From NCBI RefSeq assembly GCF_050947335.1, contig NW_027473346.1, forward strand, positions 1-64,000: a stretch of 64,000 nucleotides of DNA. The letters run 5' to 3'. Positions within the stretch are counted from its first letter, which is position 1. Every line of letters starts with the position of its first letter. Shown here piece after piece: positions 48,187 through 62,357 of this stretch. A program made the position numbers and the translations under genes. The notes under the pieces were generated by a model. The model saw nothing but the letters and a program-made list of their open reading frames with translations. It searched no databases and was not told the origin of the DNA. The stretch is from Megachile rotundata. Lineage: Eukaryota; Arthropoda; Insecta; Hymenoptera; Megachilidae.

Positions 48187-48704
48187 TCACAATCGCACAA
48201 TCACAATCGCACAATCACAATCGCACAATCACAATCGCACAATCACAATCGCACAATCACAATCGCACAATCACAATCGCACAATCACAATCGCACAATC
48301 ACAATCGCACAATCACAATCGCACAATCACAATCGCACAATCACAATCGCACAATCACAATCGCACAATCACAATCGCACAATCACAATCGCACAATCAC
48401 AATCGCACAATCACAATCGCACAATCACAATCGCACAATCACAATCGCACAATCACAATCGCACAATCACAATCGCACAATCACAATCGCACAATCACAA
48501 TCGCACAATCACAATCGCACAATCACAATCGCACAATCACAATCGCACAATCACAATCGCACAATCACAATCGCACAATCACAATCGCACAATCACAATC
48601 GCACAATCACAATCGCACAATCACAATCGCACAATCACAATCGCACAATCACAATCGCACAATCACAATCGCACAATCACAATCGCACAATCACAATCGC
48701 ACAA
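48187..48704. repeat. Private D array, 37 units of TCACAATCGCACAA
   Basis: 518 bp, exactly 37 x 14, in which every unit has CpG at TCGCAC. The variant appears elsewhere only as isolated units or pairs (for example near 31190, 44838 and 46714). No other window position has this array, including places with the same left flank such as 46.10-46.15 and 63.45-63.48 kb. It must be a local amplification of one mutated unit. Confidence 0.95.
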
Positions 48705-49819
48705 TCACAATCACACAGTCACGATCCCACAATCACGATCACACCATCACGATCACACAGTCACTATCACACAATCCCAATCACACAATCACAATCACAC
48801 AAGAACAATCACACAATCACAATCACACAATCACAAACACACAGTCACGATCACACAATCACGATCACACGATCACGATCACACAATCACGATCACACAA
48901 TCACAATCCCACAATCACAGTCACAAAATCAAAGTCACACAATCACAATCACACAATAACAATCACACAATCACAATAACACAATCACAATCACACAATC
49001 ACAATCACACAATACCACAGTCACAAACCCTACAATCACGATCACACAAACATGATCACACAATCACGATCACACAGTCACTATCACACAATCCCAATCA
49101 CACAATCACAATCCCGCAATCACAGTCGCAAAATCACAGTCACACAATCACAATCACACAATCACAATCACACAATCACGATCACACAATCACTATCACA
49201 CAATCACTATCACACAATCACAATCACGCAATCACAATCACGCAATCACAATCACGCAATCACAATCACACAATCACAATCACACAATCACAATCACACA
49301 ATCACAATCACACAATCACAATCACACAATCACAATCACACAATCACAATCACACAATCACAATCACACAATCACGATCACACAATCACTATCACACAAT
49401 CACTATCACACAATCACTATCACACAATCACAATCACGCAATCACAATCACGCAATCACAATCACACAATCACAATCACACAATCACAATCACAAAATCA
49501 CAATCACACAATCACAATCACAATCACAATCACACAATCACGATCACACAATCACGATCACACAATCACGATCGCAAAATCACGATCACACAATCACACA
49601 ATCACAATCCCACAATCACAATCACACAATCACAATCACGATCAGACAATGTCGATCGCACTATCACGAACACCCAATCACACAATCACAACGCCACAAT
49701 CACAATCACACAATCACACAGTCACAATCCCACAATCACGATCACACCATCACGATCACACAGTCACTATCACACAATCCCAATCACACAATCACAATCA
49801 CACAAGAACAATCACACAA
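48705..49819. repeat. Scrambled block, copy of 36.4-37.4 kb
   Basis: From 49052 it follows the sequence from 36677 (offset 12,375), through the CAATGTCGATCG landmark at about 49650, up to the CACAAGAACAATC unit at about 49805. There the match stops, and an 88-unit A array takes the place of the continuation found at 37.44 kb. Confidence 0.88.
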
Positions 49820-51051
49820 TCACAATCACACAATCACAATCACACAATCACAATCACACAATCACAATCACACAATCACAATCACACAATCACAATCACA
49901 CAATCACAATCACACAATCACAATCACACAATCACAATCACACAATCACAATCACACAATCACAATCACACAATCACAATCACACAATCACAATCACACA
50001 ATCACAATCACACAATCACAATCACACAATCACAATCACACAATCACAATCACACAATCACAATCACACAATCACAATCACACAATCACAATCACACAAT
50101 CACAATCACACAATCACAATCACACAATCACAATCACACAATCACAATCACACAATCACAATCACACAATCACAATCACACAATCACAATCACACAATCA
50201 CAATCACACAATCACAATCACACAATCACAATCACACAATCACAATCACACAATCACAATCACACAATCACAATCACACAATCACAATCACACAATCACA
50301 ATCACACAATCACAATCACACAATCACAATCACACAATCACAATCACACAATCACAATCACACAATCACAATCACACAATCACAATCACACAATCACAAT
50401 CACACAATCACAATCACACAATCACAATCACACAATCACAATCACACAATCACAATCACACAATCACAATCACACAATCACAATCACACAATCACAATCA
50501 CACAATCACAATCACACAATCACAATCACACAATCACAATCACACAATCACAATCACACAATCACAATCACACAATCACAATCACACAATCACAATCACA
50601 CAATCACAATCACACAATCACAATCACACAATCACAATCACACAATCACAATCACACAATCACAATCACACAATCACAATCACACAATCACAATCACACA
50701 ATCACAATCACACAATCACAATCACACAATCACAATCACACAATCACAATCACACAATCACAATCACACAATCACAATCACACAATCACAATCACACAAT
50801 CACAATCACACAATCACAATCACACAATCACAATCACACAATCACAATCACACAATCACAATCACACAATCACAATCACACAATCACAATCACACAATCA
50901 CAATCACACAATCACAATCACACAATCACAATCACACAATCACAATCACACAATCACAATCACACAATCACAATCACACAATCACAATCACACAATCACA
51001 ATCACACAATCACAATCACACAATCACAATCACACAATCACAATCACACAA
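49820..51051. repeat. A array, 88 perfect units
   Basis: 1,232 bp, which is 88 x 14, of TCACAATCACACAA without visible variant. It joins two scrambled segments that are not adjacent elsewhere: the CACAAGAACAATC end on the left, and a TCACGCAATC unit leading to the CTCGATCG form of the landmark on the right. Confidence 0.93.
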
Positions 51052-52021
51052 TCACAATCACGCAATCACAATCACGATCAGACAATCTCGATCGCACTAT
51101 CACGAACACCCAATCACACAGTCACAATCCCACAATCACGATCACACCATCACGATCACACAGTCACTATCACACAATCCCAATCACACAATCACAATCA
51201 CACAATCACAATCACACAATCACAAACACACAGTCACGATCACACAATCACAAACACACAGTCACGATCACACAATCACGATCACACGATCACGATCACA
51301 CAATCACAATCACACAATCACAATCCCACAATCACAGTCACACAATCATAGTCACACAATCACAATCACACAATCACAATCACACAATCACAATCACACA
51401 ATCACAATCACACAATAACACAGTCACAAACCCTACAATCACGATCACACAAACATGATCACACAATCACAATCACACAATCACAATCGCACAATCACAA
51501 TCGCACAATCACGATCACACAATCACGATCACACAATCACGATCACACAATTACGATCACACAATCCCAATCACACAATCACAATCACACAATCACAATC
51601 ACACAATCACAATCACACAATCACAATCACACAATCACAAACACACAGTCACGATCACACAATCACGATCACACGATCACGATCACACAATCACAATCAC
51701 ACAATCACAATCCCACAATCACAGTCACACAATCAATGTCACACAATCACAATCACACAATAACAATCACACAATCACAATAACACAATCACAATCACAC
51801 AATCACAATCACACAATATCACAGTCACAAACCCTACAATCACGATCACACAATCACGATCACACAATCACGATCACACAATCACGATCACACAATCACG
51901 ATCACACAATCACGATCACACAATCACGATCACACAATCACGATCACACAATCACGATCACACAATCACGATCACACAATCACGATCACACAATCACGAT
52001 CACACAATCACGATCACACAA
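51052..52021. repeat. Scrambled block at the left edge of HOR copy 2
   Basis: Contains the CGATCGCACTATC landmark at about 51090 and two ACAAACCCTAC landmarks only about 400 bp apart (about 51428 and 51829), the second of the TAT type. The second is followed by a 15-unit B array (51840-52049), which crosses into HOR copy 2. Confidence 0.88.
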
Positions 52022-54961
52022 TCACGATCACACAATCACGATCACACAATCACGATCGCAAAATCACGATCACGCAATCACACAATCACAATCACACAAT
52101 CACGATCACACAATCACGATCACACAATCACTATCACACAATCATTATCACGCAATCACAATCACGCAATCACAATCACGCAATCACAATCACGCAATCA
52201 CAATCACACAATCACAATCACACAATCACAATCACACAATCACAATCACACAATCACAATCACAATCACAATCACACAATCACAATCACACAATCACAAT
52301 CACACAATCACAATCACACAATCACAATCACACAATCACAATCACACAATCACGATCACACAACCACGATCACACAACCACAATCACACAATCACAATCA
52401 CACAATCGCACTCACACAATCACGATCACACAATCACAATCACACAGTCACACAATCACAATCACAATCACACAATCACGATCACACAATCACGATCGCA
52501 CAATCACGATCACCCAATCACACAATTACAGTCACACAATCACAATCACACAATCACAATCACAATTACGATCACACAATCACGATCACACAGTCACGAT
52601 CACACAATCACAATCACGCAATCACAATCACACAATCACAATAACACAATCACAATCACGATCACACAGTCACAATCCCACAATCACAGTCACACAATCA
52701 CAATCACACAATCACAATCACACAATCACAATCACACAATCACAATCACACAATCACAATCACACAATCACACAGTCACAATCGCACAATCACGATCACA
52801 CAATCACGATCACACAGTCACAATCCCACAATCACGATCACACAATTACGATCACACAGTCACGATCACCCAATTACAATCACACAATCAGAATCACACA
52901 ATCACAATCACACAATCACAATAACACAATCACAATCACACAATCACAATCACACAATCACACAATCACAATCACACAATCACAATCACACAATCACAAT
53001 CACACAATCACGACCACACAATCACGATCACACAATCACGATCACACAATCACAATCACACCGTCACACAATCATAATCACAATCACACAATCACAATCA
53101 CACAATCACACAATCACACAGTCACAATCGCACAATCACGATCACACAATCACGATCATACCGTCACGATCACACAATCACAATCACACAATCACAATCA
53201 CACAATCACAATCACACAATCACAATCACACAATCACAATCACACAATCACAATCACACAATCACAATCACACAATCACAATCACACAATCACAATCACA
53301 CAATCACAATCACACAATCACAATCACACAATCACAATCACACAATCACAATCACACAATCACAGTCATACAATCACAATCACACAATCACAATCACACA
53401 ATCACAATCACACAATCACAATCACACAATCACAATCACACAAACACAATCACACAATCACAATCACACAATCACGATCACACAATCACGATCGCAAAAT
53501 CACGATCACACAATCACACAATCACAATCCCACAATCACAATCACACAATCACAATCACGATCAGACAATGTCGATCGCACTATCACGAACACCCAATCA
53601 CACAATCACAACGCCACAATCACAATCACACAATCACACAGTCACAATCCCACTATCACGATCACACCATCACGATCACACAGTCACTATCACACAATCC
53701 CAATCACACAATCACAATCACACAAGAACAATCACACAATCACAATCACACAATCACAAACACACAGTCACGATCACACAATCACGATCACACGATCACG
53801 ATCACACAATCACGATCACACAATCACAATCCCACAATCACAGTCACAAAATCAAAGTCACACAATCACAATCACACAATAACAATCACACAATCACAAT
53901 AACACAATCACAATCACACAATCACAATCACACAATACCACAGTCACAAACCCTACAATCACGATCACACAAACATGATCACACAATCACGATCACACAG
54001 TCACTATCACACAATCCCAATCACACAATCACAATCCCGCAATCACAGTCGCAAAATCACAGTCACACAATCACAATCACACAATCACAATCACACAATC
54101 ACGATCACACAATCACTATCACACAATCACTATCACACAATCACAATCACGCAATCACAATCACGCAATCACAATCACGCAATCACAATCACACAATCAC
54201 AATCACACAATCACAATCACACAATCACAATCACACAATCACAATCACACAATCACAATCACACAATCACAATCACACAATCACAATCACACAATCACGA
54301 TCACACAATCACTATCACACAATCACTATCACACAATCACTATCACACAATCACAATCACGCAATCACAATCACGCAATCACAATCACACAATCACAATC
54401 ACACAATCACAATCACAAAATCACAATCACACAATCACAATCACAATCACAATCACACAATCACGATCACACAATCACGATCACACAATCACGATCGCAA
54501 AATCACGATCACACAATCACACAATCACAATCCCACAATCACAATCACACAATCACAATCACGATCAGACAATGTCGATCGCACTATCACGAACACCCAA
54601 TCACACAATCACAACGCCACAATCACAATCACACAATCACACAGTCACAATCCCACAATCACGATCACACCATCACGATCACACAGTCACTATCACACAA
54701 TCCCAATCACACAATCACAATCACACAAGAACAATCACACAATCACAATCACACAATCACAAACACACAGTCACGATCACACAATCACGATCACACGATC
54801 ACGATCACACAATCACAATCACACAATCACAATCCCACAATCACAGTCACACAATCAATGTCACACAATCACAATCACACAATAACAATCACACAATCAC
54901 AATAACACAATCACAATCACACAATCACAATCACACAATATCACAGTCACAAACCCTACAA

Positions 54962-55157
54962 TCACGATCACACAATCACGATCACACAATCACGATCACA
55001 CAATCACGATCACACAATCACGATCACACAATCACGATCACACAATCACGATCACACAATCACGATCACACAATCACGATCACACAATCACGATCACACA
55101 ATCACGATCACACAATCACGATCACACAATCACGATCACACAATCACGATCACACAA
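54962..55157. repeat. B array, 14 units (HOR copy 2)
   Basis: 196 bp of TCACGATCACACAA after the TAT-type landmark. Copy number is identical to 37664-37859 in HOR copy 1. Confidence 0.92.
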
Positions 55158-58146
55158 TCACGATCGCAAAATCACGATCACGCAATCACACAATCACAAT
55201 CACACAATCACGATCACACAATCACGATCACACAATCACTATCACACAATCACTATCACGCAATCACAATCACGCAATCACAATCACGCAATCACAATCA
55301 CGCAATCACAATCACACAATCACAATCACACAATCACAATCACACAATCACAATCACACAATCACAATCACAATCACAATCACACAATCACAATCACACA
55401 ATCACAATCACACAATCACAATCACACAATCACAATCACACAATCACGATCACACAACCACGATCACACAACCACGATCACACAATCACAATCACACAAT
55501 CACAATCACACAATCGCACTCACACAATCACGATCACACAATCACAATCACACAGTCACACAATCACAATCACAATCACACAATCACGATCACACAATCA
55601 CGATCGCACAATCACGATCACCCAATCACACAATTACAGTCACACAATCACAATCACACAATCACAATCACAATTACGATCACACAATCACGATCACACA
55701 GTCACGATCACACAATCACAATCACGCAATCACAATCACACAATCACAATAACACAATCACAATCACGATCACACAGTCACAATCCCACAATCACAGTCA
55801 CACAATCACAATCACACAATCACAATCACACAATCACAATCACACAATCACAATCACACAATCACAATCACACAATCACACAGTCACAATCGCACAATCA
55901 CGATCACACAATCACGATCACACAGTCACAATCCCACAATCACGATCACACAATTACGATCACACAGTCACGATCACCCAATTACAATCACACAATCAGA
56001 ATCACACAATCACAATCACACAATCACAATAACACAATCACAATCACACAATCACAATCACACAATCACACAATCACAATCACACAATCACAATCACACA
56101 ATCACAATCACACAATCACGACCACACAATCACGATCACACAATCACGATCACACAATCACAATCACACCGTCACACAATCATAATCACAATCACACAAT
56201 CACAATCACACAATCACACAATCACACAGTCACAATCGCACAATCACGATCACACAATCACGATCATACCGTCACGATCACACAATCACAATCACACAAT
56301 CACAATCACACAATCACAATCACAATCACACAATCACAATCACACAATCACAATCATACAATCACAATCACACAATCACAATCACACAATCACAATCACA
56401 CAATCACAATCACACAATCACAATCACACAATCACAATCACACAATCACAATCACACAATCACAGTCATACAATCACAATCACACAATCACAATCACACA
56501 ATCACAATCACACAATCACAATCACACAATCACAATCACACAATCACAATCACACAATCACACAATCACAATCACACAATCACAATCACACAATCACAAT
56601 CACACAATCACAATCACACAATCACAATCACACAATCACAATCACACAATCACAATCACACAATCACAATCACACAATCACAATCACACAATCACAATCA
56701 CACAATCACAATCACACAAACACAATCACACAATCACAATCACACAATCACGATCACACAATCACGATCGCAAAATCACGATCACACAATCACACAATCA
56801 CAATCCCACAATCACAATCACACAATCACAATCACGATCAGACAATGTCGATCGCACTATCACGAACACCCAATCACACAATCACAACGCCACAATCACA
56901 ATCACACAATCACACAGTCACAATCCCACAATCACGATCACACCATCACGATCACACAGTCACTATCACACAATCCCAATCACACAATCACAATCACACA
57001 AGAACAATCACACAATCACAATCACACAATCACAAACACACAGTCACGATCACACAATCACGATCACACGATCACGATCACACAATCACGATCACACAAT
57101 CACAATCCCACAATCACAGTCACACAATCAAAGTCACACAATCACAATCACACAATAACAATCACACAATCACAATAACACAATCACAATCACACAATCA
57201 CAATCACACAATACCACAGTCACAAACCCTACAATCACGATCACACAAACATGATCACACAGTCACAATCACACAATCACAGTCACACAATCACAATCAC
57301 ACATTCACAATCACACAATCAAACAGTCACAATCCCACAATCACGATCACACAATCACGATCACACAGTCACTATCACACAATCCCAATCACACAATCAC
57401 AATCCCGCAATCACAGTCGCAAAATCACAGTCACACAATCACAATCACACAATCACAATCACACAATCACGATCACACAATCACTATCACACAATCACTA
57501 TCACACAATCACAATCACGCAATCACAATCACGCAATCACAATCACGCAATCACAATCACACAATCACAATCACACAATCACAATCACACAATCACAATC
57601 ACACAATCACAATCACAATCACACAATCACAATCACACAATCACACAATCACAATCACACAATCACAATCACACAATCACGATCACACAACCACGATCAC
57701 ACAACCACAATCACACAATCACAATCACACAATCGCACTCACACAATCACGATCACACAATCACAATCACACAGTCACACAATCACAATCACAATCACAC
57801 AATCACGATCACACAATCGCGATCGCACAATCACGATCACCCAATCACACAATTACAGTCACACAATCACAACCACACAATCACAATCACAATCACGATC
57901 ACACAATCACGATCACACAGTCACAATCACACCGTCACACAATCATAATCACAATCACACAATCACAATCACACAATCACACAATCACACAGTCACAATC
58001 GCACAATCACGATCACACAATCACGATCATACCGTCACGATCACACAATCACAATCACACAATCACAATCACACAATCACAATCACACAATCACAAACAT
58101 ACAATCACAATCACACAATCACAATCACACAATCAAAATCACACAA

Positions 58147-59104
58147 TCACAATCACACAATCACAATCACACAATCACAATCACACAATCACAATCACAC
58201 AATCACAATCACACAATCACAATCACACAATCACAATCACACAATCACAATCACACAATCACAATCACACAATCACAATCACACAATCACAATCACACAA
58301 TCACAATCACACAATCACAATCACACAATCACAATCACACAATCACAATCACACAATCACAATCACAATCACACAATCACAATCACACAATCACAATCAC
58401 ACAATCACAATCACACAATCACAATCACACAATCACAATCACACAATCACAATCACACAATCACAATCACACAATCACAATCACACAATCACAATCACAC
58501 AATCACAATCACACAATCACAATCACACAATCACAATCACACAATCACAATCACACAATCACAATCACACAATCACAATCACACAATCACAATCACACAA
58601 TCACAATCACACAATCACAATCACACAATCACAATCACACAATCACAATCACACAATCACAATCACACAATCACAATCACACAATCACAATCACACAATC
58701 ACAATCACACAATCACAATCACACAATCACAATCATACAATCACAATCACACAATCACAATCACACAATCACAATCACACAATCACAATCACACAATCAC
58801 AATCACACAATCACAATCACACAATCACAATCACACAATCACAATCACACAATCACAATCACACAATCACAATCACACAATCACAATCACACAATCACAA
58901 TCACACAATCACAATCACACAATCACAATCACACAATCACAATCACACAATCACAATCACACAATCACAATCACACAATCACAATCACACAATCACAATC
59001 ACACAATCACAATCACACAATCACAATCACACAATCACAATCACACAATCACAATCACACAATCACAATCACACAATCACAATCACACAATCACAATCAC
59101 ACAA
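58147..59104. repeat. A array, 68 units plus one hexamer (HOR copy 2)
   Basis: 958 bp, which is 68 x 14 plus 6. The extra TCACAA lies near 58366, and one CATACAA unit lies near 58735. The counterpart in copy 1 has 76 clean units between identical flanks. Confidence 0.92.
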
Positions 59105-59406
59105 ACACAATCACACAATCACAATCACACAATCACGATCACACAATCACGATCGCAAAATCACGATCACACAATCACACAATCACAATCCCACAATCAC
59201 AATCACACAATCACAGTCACACAATCACAATCACACATTCACAATCACACAATCACAATCCCGCAATCACAGTCGCAAAATCACAGTCACACAATCACAA
59301 TCACACAATCACAATCGCACAATCACGATCGCACAATCACGATCATACCGTCACGATCACACAATCACAATCATACAATCACAATCACACAATCACAATC
59401 ACACAA

Positions 59407-59602
59407 TCACGATCACACAATCACGATCACACAATCACGATCACACAATCACGATCACACAATCACGATCACACAATCACGATCACACAATCACGATCAC
59501 ACAATCACGATCACACAATCACGATCACACAATCACGATCACACAATCACGATCACACAATCACGATCACACAATCACGATCACACAATCACGATCACAC
59601 AA
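59407..59602. repeat. B array, 14 units (HOR copy 2)
   Basis: 196 bp of TCACGATCACACAA. Length and flanks are identical to 42299-42494. Confidence 0.92.
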
Positions 59603-60632
59603 TCACTATCACACAATCACTATCACACAATCACAATCACGCAATCACAATCACGCAATCACAATCACACAATCACAATCACACAATCACAATCACAAAA
59701 TCACAATCACACAATCACAATCACAATCACAATCACACAATCACGATCACACAATCACGATCACACAATCACGATCGCAAAATCACGATCACACAATCAC
59801 ACAATCACAATCCCACAATCACAATCACACAATCACAGTCACACAATCACAATCACACAATCAAACAGTCACAATCCCACAATCACGATCACACAATCAC
59901 GATCACACAGTCACTATCACACAATCCCAATCACACAATCACAATCCCGCAATCACAGTCGCAAAATCACAGTCACACAATCACAATCACACAATTACAA
60001 TCACACAATCACAATCACACAATCACGATCACACAATCACTATCACACAATCACCATCACACAATCACAATCACGCAATCACAATCACACAATCACAATC
60101 ACACAATCACAATCACACATTCACAATCGCACAATCACAATCACACAATCACAATCACAATCACACAATCACAATCACACAATCACAATCACACAATCAC
60201 AATCACACAATCACAATCACGCAATCACGATCACACAACCACAATCACACAATCACAATCACACAATCACACAATCACAATCACACAGTCACACAATCAC
60301 AATCACAATCACACAATCACGATCACACAATCACGATCGCAAAATCACGATCACACAATCACACAATCACAATCCCACAATCACAGTCGCAAAATCACAG
60401 TCACACAATCACAATCACACAATCACGATCACACAATCACGATAACACAATCACGATCACACAGTCACTATCACACAATCCCAATCACACAATCACAATC
60501 ACACAATCACAATCACACAATCACAAACACACAGTCACGATCACACAATCACGATCACACGATCACGATCACACAATCACAATCACACAATCACAATCAC
60601 ACAATCACAATCACACAATCACAATCACACAA

Positions 60633-60772
60633 TCACGATCACACAATCACGATCACACAATCACGATCACACAATCACGATCACACAATCACGATCACAC
60701 AATCACGATCACACAATCACGATCACACAATCACGATCACACAATCACGATCACACAATCACGATCACACAA
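60633..60772. repeat. B array, 10 units (HOR copy 2)
   Basis: 140 bp of TCACGATCACACAA. Length and flanks are identical to 43525-43664. Confidence 0.92.
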
Positions 60773-62203
60773 TCACTATCACACAATCACTATCACACAA
60801 TCACTATCACACAATCACAATCACGCAATCACAATCACGCAATCACAATCACACAATCACAATCACACAATCACAATCACAAAATCACAATCACACAATC
60901 ACAATCACAATCACAATCACACAATCACGATCACACAATCACGATCACACAATCACGATCGCAAAATCACGATCACACAATCACACAATCACAATCCCAC
61001 AATCACAATCACACAATCACAGTCACACAATCACAATCACACAATCAAACAGTCACAATCCCACAATCACGATCACACAATCACGATCACACAGTCACTA
61101 TCACACAATCCCAATCACACAATCACAATCCCGCAATCACAGTCGCAAAATCACAGTCACACAATCACAATCACACAATTACAATCACACAATCACAATC
61201 ACACAATCACGATCACACAATCACTATCACACAATCACCATCACACAATCACAATCACGCAATCACAATCACGCAATCACAAACACGCAATCACAATCAC
61301 ACAATCACAATCACACAATCACAATCACACAATCACAATCGCACAATCACAATCACACAATCACAATCACAATCACACAATCACAACCACACAATCACAA
61401 TCACACAATCACAATCACACAATCACAATCACGCAATCACGATCACACAACCACAATCACACAATCACAATCACACAATCACACAATCACACAATCACAA
61501 TCACACAGTCACACAATCACAATCACAATCACACAATCACGATCACACAATCACGATCGCAAAATCACGATCACACAATCACACAATCACAATCCCACAA
61601 TCACAGTCGCAAAATCACAGTCACACAATCACAATCACACAATCACGATCACACAATCACGATAACACAATCACGATCACACAATCACAATCACACAATC
61701 ACAATCACACAATCACAATCACACAATCACAATCACACAATCACAATCACACAATCACAATCACGCAATCACAATCACGATCAGACAATCTCGATCGCAC
61801 TATCACGAACACCCAATCACACAGTCACAATCCCACAATCACGATCACACCATCACGATCACACAGTCACTATCACACAATCCCAATCACACAATCACAA
61901 TCACACAATCACAATCACACAATCACAATCACACAATCACAAACACACAGTCACGATCACACAATCACGATCACACGATCACGATCACACAATCACAATC
62001 ACACAATCACAATCCCACAATCACAGTCACACAATCATAGTCACACAATCACAATCACACAATCACAATCACAATCACACAATCACAATCACACAATCAC
62101 AATCACACAATAACACAGTCACAAACCCTACAATCACGATCACACAAACATGATCACACAATCACAATCACACAATCACAATCGCACAATCACGATCGCA
62201 CAA

Positions 62204-62357
62204 TCACGATCACACAATCACGATCACACAATCACGATCACACAATCACGATCACACAATCACGATCACACAATCACGATCACACAATCACGATCACACA
62301 ATCACGATCACACAATCACGATCACACAATCACGATCACACAATCACGATCACACAA
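62204..62357. repeat. B array, 11 units (HOR copy 2)
   Basis: 154 bp of TCACGATCACACAA. Length and flanks are identical to 44858-45011. Confidence 0.92.

Noticed and set aside
48187..48704. Equal counts of 37 units in the D array and in C array copy 2, and 52 units in two A arrays, as a sign of a fixed array size
   Set aside because: Other arrays have 11, 59, 68, 71, 76, 88 and 215 units, so the coincidences are most likely chance.
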